A stretch of DNA of 8,264 bases. Origin: Propionibacteriales bacterium. Its GTDB lineage: Bacteria > Actinomycetota > Actinomycetes > Propionibacteriales > Propionibacteriaceae. Location of the stretch: assembly GCA_030453285.1 (NCBI GenBank), contig JAKDKP010000073.1, forward strand, positions 1 to 8,264, read 5' to 3'. The position numbers and the translations under genes are program-made. The notes below the pieces were generated by a model, which saw only the letters and a program-made list of their open reading frames with translations, searched no databases and was not told where the DNA came from. Positions 1-5,822 of the stretch are shown here, piece by piece. Numbering within the stretch: the stretch's first letter is position 1; every line of letters starts with the position of its first letter.

Positions 1-460
1 TCGGACGCAGCGCCTTCGACGCCATCTGCCACTGGGACGCCATCACCGACAACTCACCGCGCCGTGACGAGATCACCCGACCCTCGACGAACACGTGATC
101 ACCAAGATCAACATCAGCCTTCCAGGCGGCAAGGGCATCCTCGCCGACCTCGGCCAGGGACAGCATCACCTGCAGCCGAGTGCTGTCATGATCAATCCCG
201 AACCCCTCCTGCAGGGTCGCGAAGGCCAGCTTGCCGGTGTTGCGGATGAACACCACTCGGCCGGCCACACCGACCACATCGGAGGTCTCCTCACCGGTCT
301 CCAGATGCCCCCACTGCTCGCGCACCTGCGCCAGGGTGTGTGTCCGCGCCACCGCCACCGGGTACGGAGCACGTCCGGTGGCCAGCAGCCGGGCGCGCTT
401 CTCCTGGCGGATGCGCAACTGCTCGGGTACGGAGTCGGAAGTATCGATGTCGTCGCTCAC
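1..460 (-). CDS. lysS: Lysyl-tRNA synthetase, class II (N-terminal part, runs off left edge)
   Basis: Cytoplasmic enzyme that charges tRNA-Lys with lysine using ATP. Only the first 153 codons lie in the window. The start is the GTG at 458-460; an in-frame TAG lies four codons upstream (470-472), so no earlier start is possible. Residues about 12-35 are the basic N-terminal helix ([17 protein letters not shown], then APYPV) typical of bacterial LysS. From about residue 65 the OB-fold anticodon-binding domain begins ([20 protein letters not shown]), with the characteristic [19 protein letters not shown] and SRRGELSV segments. The catalytic core (class II motifs 1-3) lies outside the window. There is no good ribosome-binding site, but a -10-like TAGGCT sits 6 bases before the GTG, suggesting a leaderless mRNA. 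The family call is firm. The partial sequence does not show whether this is the only lysS copy, nor whether an extra domain is fused. Confidence 0.93.
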   Translation of the reverse strand, partial: MSDDIDTSDSVPEQLRIRQEKRARLLATGRAPYPVAVARTHTLAQVREQWGHLETGEETSDVVGVAGRVVFIRNTGKLAFATLQEGFGIDHDSTRLQVMLSLAEVGEDALAAWKADVDLGDHVFVEGRVISSRRGELSVMASQWQMASKALRP

Positions 461-466
461 CCGCGC

Positions 467-472
467 AGCCTA
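467..472 (-). promoter_or_regulatory. Predicted -10 box of a leaderless lysS promoter
   Basis: On the minus strand this reads TAGGCT, matching the actinobacterial -10 pattern TANNNT. The lysS GTG follows after 6 bases, the usual distance from -10 to transcription start. The transcript may therefore begin at the start codon, which would explain the missing Shine-Dalgarno sequence. No convincing -35 box is visible. The region where it would lie is covered by the nested inverted repeats at 488-518. Confidence 0.45.
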
Positions 473-487
473 TCGACCACACGGCGA

Positions 488-518
488 CCGCTCCCTCGGT
501 GTTCGGAGCGGCACCGAG
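488..518. repeat. Two interleaved 7-bp inverted repeats between lysS and the 616 gene
   Basis: CCGCTCC (488-494) is the perfect complement of GGAGCGG (505-511). CTCGGTG (495-501) is the perfect complement of CACCGAG (512-518). The arms abut in the order A-B-TTC-A'-B', so 28 of 31 bases belong to an arm. If lysS starts transcription at about 460, the element covers roughly -28 to -58 of its promoter, and it lies upstream of the proposed promoter of the 616 gene. It could be a double operator. As RNA, the two stems would be mutually exclusive or form a very tight pseudoknot. The function is unknown and chance cannot be excluded. Confidence 0.4.
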
Positions 519-582
519 TCCCGGCCCCCTGGGTAGGCGCCGTCGAGGCGCAGGGGGACCATCAGCCGACCCCGACGCGGCG

Positions 583-588
583 TACCAT
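583..588 (+). promoter_or_regulatory. Possible -10 box for the small membrane protein at 616
   Basis: TACCAT fits TANNNT and would place transcription start near 595, giving a leader of about 20 bases that contains the GAAGGAG ribosome-binding site (604-610). No recognisable -35 box lies at the right distance. Confidence 0.3.
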
Positions 589-615
589 CGCGAGTCACAG
601 ACCGAAGGAGCCATC

Positions 616-843
616 GTGAGCCAGCAGCCCAACCCGTACTCGTTGCCGCCTCAGCAGGGCAACGAACCCACTGGGTACGTGGGCCCCGGCGGACAACTCG
701 CCCCGCAGCAACGACCCGCCACGCCCCTGGCCTCCAACTCCGGATCAGCCCGGCGCGTGGTCATCGTGATAATCACAGTTGTTGCTGCGATCATCATGCT
801 GACGTTGGTCGGGGTGATGGCCATGCTGGTCATCACCTCCTGA
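616..843 (+). CDS. Small Pro/Gln-rich protein with one C-terminal membrane helix
   Basis: A 75-residue protein of unknown function. The start is the GTG at 616-618, because GAAGGAG (604-610) lies 5 bases upstream; the open frame extends further 5' but without a comparable site. Residues 1-45 are rich in Pro, Gln, Gly and Asn and should be disordered (MSQQPNPYSLPPQQG at the start). Two arginines (46-47) precede a strongly hydrophobic segment, about 48-73, rich in Val and Ile, ending two residues before the stop. This predicts a tail-anchored protein with its N-terminus in the cytoplasm, like many short actinobacterial proteins next to the cell envelope. It is divergent from lysS, and its last 11 bases overlap the 3' end of the opposing gene at 833-1084. 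No enzyme motif is present. That it is a gene is likely; its role cannot be inferred. Confidence 0.72.
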   Translation: MSQQPNPYSLPPQQGNEPTGYVGPGGQLAPQQRPATPLASNSGSARRVVIVIITVVAAIIMLTLVGVMAMLVITS

Positions 844-1084
844 CCGTACGGCCACCGGTACGACGAGGCGAGTCTCGGCGCCACCGCGGGTATCCGATCA
901 CCAGGAGCACCAGTCCAGCGACAAGAACGCATCCGCTGCCGATCGCAATGCCCACATCGGCCCGGACCAGGAACATCGGCAGACCCAGCACCCCGAGCAG
1001 GGCGAGGAATCCGCCAAGGATCAAGAGTCTGACCGCGGTCGACAGTGCTCGAATGAACGGCATTCGCTGGTTGTCCATCGTCAT
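833..1084 (-). CDS. Small protein with two membrane helices, function unknown
   Basis: An 83-residue integral membrane protein that I do not recognise. The chosen start is the ATG at 1082-1084 because AGGA (1089-1092) lies 4 bases upstream. The open frame reaches an ATG four codons earlier (1094-1096), which has no ribosome-binding site, and a third ATG follows two codons later. A short polar start (MTMDNQRMPFIR) leads to helix 1 (about 18-40), a short loop with RAD, and helix 2 (about 44-66). It ends in a very basic tail (YPRWRRDSPRRTGGRTVRR), which by the positive-inside rule is cytoplasmic. High G/C at third positions supports real coding. A TACCGT -10 candidate (1108-1113) lies upstream. 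Its stop lies inside the convergent gene at 616-843, so both mRNAs must run past each other's end. Confidence 0.6.
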   Translation of the reverse strand: MTMDNQRMPFIRALSTAVRLLILGGFLALLGVLGLPMFLVRADVGIAIGSGCVLVAGLVLLVIGYPRWRRDSPRRTGGRTVRR

Positions 1085-1107
1085 CAATTCCTGCATCGGG
1101 GCTTGTC

Positions 1108-1113
1108 ACGGTA
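1108..1113 (-). promoter_or_regulatory. Possible -10 box for the two-helix membrane protein
   Basis: The minus strand reads TACCGT, a TANNNT match, and would start a transcript near 1101 with a leader of about 17 bases containing the AGGA ribosome-binding site. No -35 box is evident. The same TACCGT string recurs upstream of the gene at 7617. Confidence 0.3.
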
Positions 1114-1233
1114 CTTGACCAGGCACCCACTTCTCGGATGGGACGCCCCCGCTGCTGGGGTGCTTGGCCTCGAAGCGGTCAGGTGCCACGTTGATGACTG
1201 GCAATGGAGGAACGAGGGAGTGGGCGCGACCTG

Positions 1234-1280
1234 GGTCGTACGTTTCGACTCGCTCGTTCCTCGCTTGCTCAACGACCGAG
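1234..1280. repeat. REP-like intergenic element downstream of the siderophore-interacting protein
   Basis: The minus strand reads GGTCGTTGAGCAAGCGAGG, then AACGAGCGAGTCGAAACG, then TACGACC. The outer ends are complementary (GGTCGT at 1234-1239 and ACGACC at 1272-1277), and the interior holds repeated GAGCGAG/GAGCAAGCGAG units. It lies just past the stop of the leftward gene at 1294, where a transcript end would be expected. From memory, very similar GGTCGTTGAGCGAGCGAG...GTCGAAACG strings are scattered between genes in many high-GC actinobacteria. One copy cannot prove a dispersed repeat. The rest of 1085-1293 shows no convincing gene. Confidence 0.45.
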
Positions 1281-1293
1281 AAGCGGGCGGGCG

Positions 1294-2085
1294 TCAGGCG
1301 GGGTCGAGTTGGGCCTCGCGGTCGTTCACGGGCCGCATCCAGTCTTTCTTCTCGGTGCGCCAGACCTCGTCGGTGCGGCCCTGCTTCCAGTAGCCGGAGA
1401 TCGACAGTCGCGCGGCGGGCACGGCCCGGTCGACGCGCAGATGAGGACGCAGCTTGCGTACGAATCCGGCCTCACCATGCACGAAGGCCTGCAGCCCAGG
1501 CAGCTCCGGCAACTCCTCGATCAAGCTCACCGCCTTGTCGTACGCGGTGGCCAGGTCTGCATCGACAACCCACTGCACGGCGAGGCTGGTGATGAGATCC
1601 CGTACGTCCTCGGGCTCATCGTGCACGACCACCACGTGACCAGCGGCGTCGTCCGGGAGCACGTCGAGGGCGGCCTCCACGGCCGGCAGGGCGGCCAGAT
1701 CGGCCACGTACAGGTGGCTCCCGGCCTCCGAGTCGGGCACGTACGCACCGCCCGGCCCGCGGAAACGCAACTCGCCGCCCACCTGCACATCCCGGGCCCA
1801 CGGCCCGGCCAGTCCTGCGGTGCCGTGCACCATGAAGTCGGCCTCGAAAGAACTCTCGGCGACCAGCCAACGCCGCACCGTGTAGGTGCGCATCACGTCA
1901 TCGCCCCCTGCGTCGGGCAGCACCAGCTTGAAGTACGCATCGGTGAACCCGTTCGGCACGAAGGTTCCGTCCGTGACCGAGGACGAGCGGATCGTCAGCC
2001 GCACCATCGACGGGCTCACCTGTTCCCGTACGGTCACCGTGCCGGTGTGGGTCGGTCGGTTCGGGCGCTTGCCGGGCTCAGCCAT
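1294..2085 (-). CDS. Siderophore-interacting protein (FAD-dependent ferric-siderophore reductase family)
   Basis: A 263-residue cytoplasmic flavoprotein of the SIP/ViuB family (FAD_binding_9 plus SIP C-terminal domain). Members reduce ferric iron bound to imported siderophores, releasing it as Fe(II). The N-terminal FAD-binding barrel spans about 10-115 and includes MRTYTVRRW (65-73, the R-x-Y-T/S flavin-binding motif), then HGTAGLAGPWA (87-97). The C-terminal nucleotide-binding domain begins at YVADLAALPAV (126-136) and ends with HGEAGFVRKLR (203-213) and SISGYWKQGRTDE (228-240), the family's C-terminal signature. Length is normal. The ATG at 2083-2085 is preceded by GAGGA (2089-2093) with a tight 3-base gap. 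The gene stands alone, leftward, with an IdeR/DtxR-like box over its promoter, so expression under iron starvation is expected. It is divergent from the ATP-grasp operon. No siderophore transport or synthesis gene is in view. Confidence 0.92.
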   Translation of the reverse strand: MAEPGKRPNRPTHTGTVTVREQVSPSMVRLTIRSSSVTDGTFVPNGFTDAYFKLVLPDAGGDDVMRTYTVRRWLVAESSFEADFMVHGTAGLAGPWARDVQVGGELRFRGPGGAYVPDSEAGSHLYVADLAALPAVEAALDVLPDDAAGHVVVVHDEPEDVRDLITSLAVQWVVDADLATAYDKAVSLIEELPELPGLQAFVHGEAGFVRKLRPHLRVDRAVPAARLSISGYWKQGRTDEVWRTEKKDWMRPVNDREAQLDPA

Positions 2086-2112
2086 GGATCCTCGTTCTGT
2101 TGACGTCGTCAG

Positions 2113-2136
2113 CGAGTTTAGGACAACCTAACAACG
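2113..2136 (-). promoter_or_regulatory. IdeR/DtxR-type iron box over the siderophore-interacting protein promoter
   Basis: The core is TTAGGACAACCTAA (2118-2131), an inverted repeat of TTAGG and CCTAA around 4 bases. On the minus strand, TTAGGTTGTCCTAAACTCG (2131-2113) matches 14 of 19 positions of the classical consensus TTAGGTTAGCCTAACCTAA; the plus-strand reading starting at 2118 matches 12 of 19. A -10 candidate TAAACT (2120-2115, minus strand) overlaps the box, so a bound Fe(II)-repressor would block RNA polymerase. The start codon lies about 28 bases downstream. The other divergent gene starts more than 250 bases away and is probably not controlled from here. Confidence 0.72.
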
Positions 2137-2378
2137 ACGCAGGGTGCCGGGTCGACGCAACGACGGTTCGGGCCCATCTCGTCGAGACCTGCCGCTCAGC
2201 GACGGCCGAGGCGGCCATTGCCGCGAGCTCTCGAATTCAGACCCTTGTGACGAGGTCACCGCTCAGGTGTACAGCCGACCGGACCGTCAACGCGACTTGG
2301 CAGGCACAAGCCTGGCCGGATGCGGGCACCGGAGACATCCTTGGGGGACACGGTCGAGCGACAGTGACGGGCATCCCC
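2137..2378. other. Intergenic stretch before the ATP-grasp operon; one perfect short palindrome
   Basis: No gene is supported here: the open frame that continues upstream from the ATP-grasp gene encodes an Arg/Gly/Ser-rich string with no domain character. The only structure I see is GTGACGAGGTCAC (2247-2259), a perfect 5-3-5 palindrome about 135 bases before the ATG at 2393. It may be an operator for the operon. It resembles half of a CRP-type site, but the spacing is one base short of the usual TGTGA-N6-TCACA. Confidence 0.35.
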
Positions 2379-2384
2379 TAGGGT
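2379..2384 (+). promoter_or_regulatory. Predicted -10 box of a leaderless promoter for the ATP-grasp operon
   Basis: TAGGGT matches TANNNT and lies 8 bases before the ATG at 2393, so transcription should start at or within a base or two of the start codon. No Shine-Dalgarno sequence precedes the ATG, consistent with a leaderless transcript. No -35 consensus is seen at the correct distance. This site is also the main reason for choosing 2393 over upstream in-frame starts. Confidence 0.5.
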
Positions 2385-2392
2385 CGGGACAC

Positions 2393-3994
2393 ATGGCGGA
2401 CTTGATCGCGGACTACCCGACTTCAGCGGCGTACGACGAGATGCTCGATGCCCACGGGCAGGTACGGCAGCCGTACGCGGACCTGTATCCGATCCTGGCG
2501 CACATGTCGGCCGAGGAGTTGCGCACCCTCTCGGACTCGCTGGCGAGCAACTACTTCGACGCCGGCATCACCTTCGACGTCGGTGGGGTGGAGAGTCCGT
2601 TCCCGCTCGACATCGTGCCGCGGGTACTGCCACGGGAGGACTGGACCACCATCGAGGCCGGTGTCGCCCAGCGCGTACGAGCCCTGGAAGCCTTCCTGGA
2701 CGACACCTACACCCACGGGCGGGCGATCAACGACGGTGTGATCCCGCGGGTCCTGGTCTCCTCCTCCACCCACTTCCAGCGAGCGGTCCAGGGCATCCGT
2801 CCGCCCAATGGGGTGCGCATCCACGTCGGGGGCATCGACCTGATCCGCACCCCCGAGGGTGACGTCCGGGTGTTGGAGGACAACGTGCGCGTGCCGAGCG
2901 GTGTCTCGTACGTGATCACCAATCGTTCGGCCATGATCAGCGCCCTGCCCCGCGCCTTCCGCAACACCCGGATCCGGCCGGTGTCGGGATACCCGAACCG
3001 GCTGCTGGCCGCCCTCCGCGCCGCCGCCCCGGCCGGCGTCGACAACCCGACCGTCGTGGTGCTCACCCCGGGCGTCTACAACTCGGCCTACTTCGAGCAC
3101 ACCCTGTTGGCCCGCAGCATGGGCGTCGAGCTGGTCGAGGGGCGCGACCTGGAGTGCCGACGCGGCAAGGTCTACATGCGCACCACCGAAGGGCTGGAAC
3201 GGGTCGATGTGATCTATCGCCGCGTCGATGACGACTTCCTCGACCCGGTGCACTTCCGTCCGGACTCGATGCTGGGCGTGCCCGGTCTGGTGAATGCGGT
3301 CCGTACCGGTGGCGTCGCCCTGGCCAACGCGCTGGGCAACGGCATCGCCGACGACAAACTCGTCTACACCTACGTACCGGACCTGATCCGGTACTACCTC
3401 GACGAGGAACCGGTGATCAAGAACGTCGACACCTGGCGACTGGAGGAGCCGGCAGCCCGCGAAGAGGTGATGGACCGTCTTGACGAACTCGTCGTCAAGC
3501 CGGTCGACGGCTCCGGCGGCAAGGGCATCGTGATCGGCCCCTTCGCCACCACCGCAGAGCTGGACGCCCTCCGCGAGCGCGTCACCGCCGACCCACGCGG
3601 CTGGATCGCCCAGCCGATGGTGCAACTGTCGACCGTGCCGACCCTGATCGGCGACAAGCTCGCCCCACGTCACGTCGACCTGCGACCGTTCGCGGTCAAC
3701 AACGGCGAGGAGGTGTACGTGCTCCCCGGCGGCCTGACCCGGGTCGCCCTGCCCGAGGGCGAGTTGGTGGTGAATTCCAGCCAGGGAGGCGGATCCAAGG
3801 ACACCTGGGTGCTGGCCGGCAGCAGCCGCCCGCCCGCCGAGCAGCGCCCCGTCGAGAGCCGGACGTCCTCCCTGCCGGACAACCTGGTCGCACCGTCCCT
3901 GCCCCGACCCACGGGGGTCGGCATGGACACCAGCCACAAGGAGCAGGTCCAGCAGCAACAACAGTCGGTCGATCCCGAGGAGGCGTCGTGCTGA
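2393..3994 (+). CDS. Circularly permuted ATP-grasp protein (first gene of the ATP-grasp/alpha-E/transglutaminase operon)
   Basis: A 533-residue protein of the circularly permuted type 2 ATP-grasp family (formerly DUF404/DUF407). ATP-grasp enzymes ligate a carboxylate to an amine through an acyl phosphate; this family is a predicted peptide or amide ligase with unknown substrates. Visible signatures: the N-terminal region with YFDAGITFDVGG (54-65); LEDNVRVPSGVSYV (161-174); VIYRRVDDDFLDP (273-285); the nucleotide-binding loop VVKPVDGSGGKGIVIG (367-382); APRHVDLRPF (424-433); LPGGLTRVAL (444-453); NSSQGGGSKDTWVL (461-474). Residues 475-533 are a low-complexity Pro/Ser/Gln tail with a five-glutamine run (about 520-524). 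The ATG at 2393 is preferred because the conserved region begins shortly after it and a -10 box lies 8 bases upstream; the frame is open back to 2144, but that part looks non-coding. The stop overlaps the alpha-E start by 7 bases. From memory the arrangement matches mycobacterial Rv2411c-Rv2410c-Rv2409c. The family call is firm; the chemistry is inferred. Confidence 0.92.
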   Translation: MADLIADYPTSAAYDEMLDAHGQVRQPYADLYPILAHMSAEELRTLSDSLASNYFDAGITFDVGGVESPFPLDIVPRVLPREDWTTIEAGVAQRVRALEAFLDDTYTHGRAINDGVIPRVLVSSSTHFQRAVQGIRPPNGVRIHVGGIDLIRTPEGDVRVLEDNVRVPSGVSYVITNRSAMISALPRAFRNTRIRPVSGYPNRLLAALRAAAPAGVDNPTVVVLTPGVYNSAYFEHTLLARSMGVELVEGRDLECRRGKVYMRTTEGLERVDVIYRRVDDDFLDPVHFRPDSMLGVPGLVNAVRTGGVALANALGNGIADDKLVYTYVPDLIRYYLDEEPVIKNVDTWRLEEPAAREEVMDRLDELVVKPVDGSGGKGIVIGPFATTAELDALRERVTADPRGWIAQPMVQLSTVPTLIGDKLAPRHVDLRPFAVNNGEEVYVLPGGLTRVALPEGELVVNSSQGGGSKDTWVLAGSSRPPAEQRPVESRTSSLPDNLVAPSLPRPTGVGMDTSHKEQVQQQQQSVDPEEASC

Positions 3995-4914
3995 GCCGCA
4001 TTGCCGAGTCCCTGTTCTGGATCGGACGCTACATCGAGCGCGCCGAAGCCACCGCACGATTCCTTGACGTCCATCTTCGCCTGCTGGTGGAGGATCCGTG
4101 GACCTCAGAACCCGACGCCTGTGGTGATCTGCTGAGCCTGATGGGGGTGCAGTCCGACGAACCCAGCCGCGACGAGTTGATCAGATTGCTCAGCGACGAC
4201 CCGGCCAGCCCGGCCTCGATCGTCTCCTGCTGGCGGTACGCCCGCGACAACGCCCGCCGGGCACGGGAGGTGATCCCGTCCGAGGTGTGGGAAGTGATCA
4301 ACACGACGTGGCACCAGGTGCCGGTCGACCGTCGGGATCGACGCATTTCCTTCTTTGAATGGGCTCGCGGACGGTCTGCCCTGTTCTCCGGTACGGCCCG
4401 CGGCTCGATGGTGCACGACGACGGCTGGCAGTTCCTGATCATGGGTCGCCACCTCGAGCAGGCTGACATGACCTCGCGACTGGTGGCCGCCTCCACCCTG
4501 GTCGAGACCAACCCGTGGCCGGCGGTGCTCCGCGGCTGTGGCGCCCACGACGCCTTCCTGCGGATGTATCGCGGAGTCCAGGCCGATCGCGAGGTGGCGG
4601 AGTTCCTGTTGCTGGACCAGCGATTCCCGCGGTCGATCATGTACGGCCTCGACGGCGTGGAGCGCTCCCTGGAGATGATCACGCCCGCCCGGCACACCGC
4701 TGCCGGCCGGCGGCACGAGGCCCACGATGCATTGCAACTGATCGGCAAGATGCGGGCCGAGTTGACCTACACCCCGATGCCGGAGATTCTCGAGCAGCTC
4801 AACGAACGGATGGCCGACGTCCAGAGCACCTGTGATGCCGCCACCAAGATCATTTCCAGCTCCTTCTTCTCCGTCGACGATCTGACGGCCTGGACGACCG
4901 AAGGGACCCGATGA
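3988..4914 (+). CDS. Alpha-E domain protein (DUF403)
   Basis: A 308-residue, all-helical protein of the alpha-E family (formerly DUF403), which nearly always sits beside circularly permuted ATP-grasp and transglutaminase genes; its biochemical role is unknown. Family marks are conserved Arg and Glu residues on helices: LSRIAESLFWIGRYIERAEA at 2-21 (near-invariant start), YARDNARRAREVI (84-96), a central SFFEWARGRSALFSG (121-135), and IMGRHLEQADMTSRLV (151-166). No signal peptide or membrane helix is present. The start is GTG at 3988-3990, fixed by a strong GAGGAGG (3977-3983) 4 bases upstream inside the end of the ATP-grasp gene, and by the N-terminal motif starting at the second codon. Its stop overlaps the next start in ATGA (4911-4914). 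The tight linkage implies co-translation with, and probably physical association with, the ATP-grasp protein; that association is inference. Confidence 0.93.
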   Translation: MLSRIAESLFWIGRYIERAEATARFLDVHLRLLVEDPWTSEPDACGDLLSLMGVQSDEPSRDELIRLLSDDPASPASIVSCWRYARDNARRAREVIPSEVWEVINTTWHQVPVDRRDRRISFFEWARGRSALFSGTARGSMVHDDGWQFLIMGRHLEQADMTSRLVAASTLVETNPWPAVLRGCGAHDAFLRMYRGVQADREVAEFLLLDQRFPRSIMYGLDGVERSLEMITPARHTAAGRRHEAHDALQLIGKMRAELTYTPMPEILEQLNERMADVQSTCDAATKIISSSFFSVDDLTAWTTEGTR

Positions 4915-5777
4915 TGCGACTGTCTGTCGAGCACAAGACCGGATTCCACTACGACTCCTCGGTGCGATCCTCGTACAACGAGGCCCGGATGACCCCGATC
5001 AGTTCCCCCACCCAGAGTGTCTGGTCGAGCGCGCTGACCGTGGATCCGACGCCGTGGTCGTATACCTACTCCGACTACTGGGGCACCTGGGTGCACACGT
5101 TCGAGGTGCACGATCCGCACCGCGCCATGACGGTGGTGGCCTCCTCGGTGGTCGAGACCCGCGACGACAACAATCCGTGGGACACCTCCGGCGACGCACA
5201 GTCCGGCGATCTCACGCTGGCCGAACTGGCCGAGCCCGGGGTGCGTGCCATCTGGGCCGAGATGTTGACCTTGAGCGAGCGCACGTCACCGCCCGACGAG
5301 TTGGCCGAGTTGGCTCGTACGGCATCAACGGGTTCGTCGGTCCGTGGCACGGTGCTCGCCATCAGTCGACAGATCAGAGAACGAGTGAAGTACGAGACCG
5401 GATCGACCCGGGTGCAGTCCACCGCGACCGACGCCTGGGAAGGGCGCAACGGTGTCTGCCAGGACTTCTCCCACCTGGTGATCGGTGCCCTACGCTCGGT
5501 CGGCATTCCGACGCGGTACGTGTCGGGCTATCTGCATCCCCATGGCTCGCAGGCTCAGGTCGGGCAGGCAGTGATGGCCGAAAGTCACTCGTGGGTGGAG
5601 TTCTGGTCCGGCACCGACTGGGTCGGCTTCGACCCCACCAGCGGTCATCGTCCCGGCGAGCACTACGTACGGGTCGGTCACGGCCGCGACTACGACGACA
5701 TCGCTCCACTGCGCGGCACCTATGCCGGTGGCGGGTCGGAGCTGTTCGTCACGGTCACCATGACGCGACTGGGTTGA
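4911..5777 (+). CDS. Transglutaminase-like cysteine protease (third gene of the operon)
   Basis: A 288-residue protein with the bacterial transglutaminase N-terminal beta domain (about 1-85; LSVEHKTGFHYDSSVRSSYNEA at 4-25 is typical), then a papain-like transglutaminase core (about 145-250). The complete catalytic triad is visible: Cys183 in NGVCQDFSHL, His226 in ESHSWVEFW and Asp241 in GFDPTSGH. GIPTRYVSGYLHP (198-210) is the usual core strand before the His. No signal peptide, so it is probably cytoplasmic. Members of this group are expected to hydrolyse or transfer peptide/amide bonds, which would counter or process the product of the ATP-grasp ligase. The ATG at 4911 overlaps the alpha-E stop in ATGA, with AAGGGA (4901-4906) upstream; a second ATG directly follows. 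Downstream lies a terminator-like hairpin. The fold and triad are clear; whether it is a protease, amidase or crosslinking enzyme is not. Confidence 0.93.
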   Translation: MMRLSVEHKTGFHYDSSVRSSYNEARMTPISSPTQSVWSSALTVDPTPWSYTYSDYWGTWVHTFEVHDPHRAMTVVASSVVETRDDNNPWDTSGDAQSGDLTLAELAEPGVRAIWAEMLTLSERTSPPDELAELARTASTGSSVRGTVLAISRQIRERVKYETGSTRVQSTATDAWEGRNGVCQDFSHLVIGALRSVGIPTRYVSGYLHPHGSQAQVGQAVMAESHSWVEFWSGTDWVGFDPTSGHRPGEHYVRVGHGRDYDDIAPLRGTYAGGGSELFVTVTMTRLG

Positions 5778-5781
5778 TCAT

Positions 5782-5815
5782 GCCGTTGCCGGGGCAACCG
5801 GCCGATCGGGCTTTT
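5782..5815 (+). terminator. Terminator-like hairpin after the transglutaminase gene
   Basis: GTTGCC (5785-5790) pairs with GGCAAC (5793-5798), a compact stem with an effective CGGG loop. It extends outward by GCC/GGC (5782-5784 with 5800-5802) across one bulged C. A second small dyad, CCGATCGG (5802-5809), and a TTTT run (5812-5815) follow. The hairpin begins 5 bases after the operon's last stop. The T-run is short and offset, so termination may be partial and allow read-through into the diiron gene. Confidence 0.5.
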
Positions 5816-5822
5816 GCGTTCC

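Noticed and set aside
95..619. 174-residue plus-strand frame over lysS
   Set aside because: The minus strand gives an unmistakable LysS N-terminus and OB-fold. The plus frame also crosses the intergenic region and has no start signal.
1145..1163. GC-rich hairpin (CCCC GCTGCT GGGG) as a terminator of the siderophore-interacting protein gene
   Set aside because: Only four clean base pairs, no T-run on the minus strand, and more than 130 bases past the stop.
1204..2103. 299-residue plus-strand frame opposite the siderophore-interacting protein
   Set aside because: Shadow frame; the minus strand encodes a full SIP-family protein with flavin and C-terminal signatures.
2246..2260. CRP/GlxR-type operator (TGTGA...TCAC)
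   Set aside because: The gap between half-sites is 5 bases, not 6, and the outer A of the second half-site is missing. Kept only as an unspecified palindrome.
2144..2392. N-terminal extension of the ATP-grasp protein
   Set aside because: The extra 83 residues are Arg/Gly/Ser-rich without family features, and a -10 box lies immediately before the ATG at 2393.
2423..4057. 544-residue open frame on the minus strand opposite the ATP-grasp gene
   Set aside because: Antisense shadow of a high-GC gene: the plus strand carries clear ATP-grasp family motifs over the same bases, and the minus translation has no domain character.
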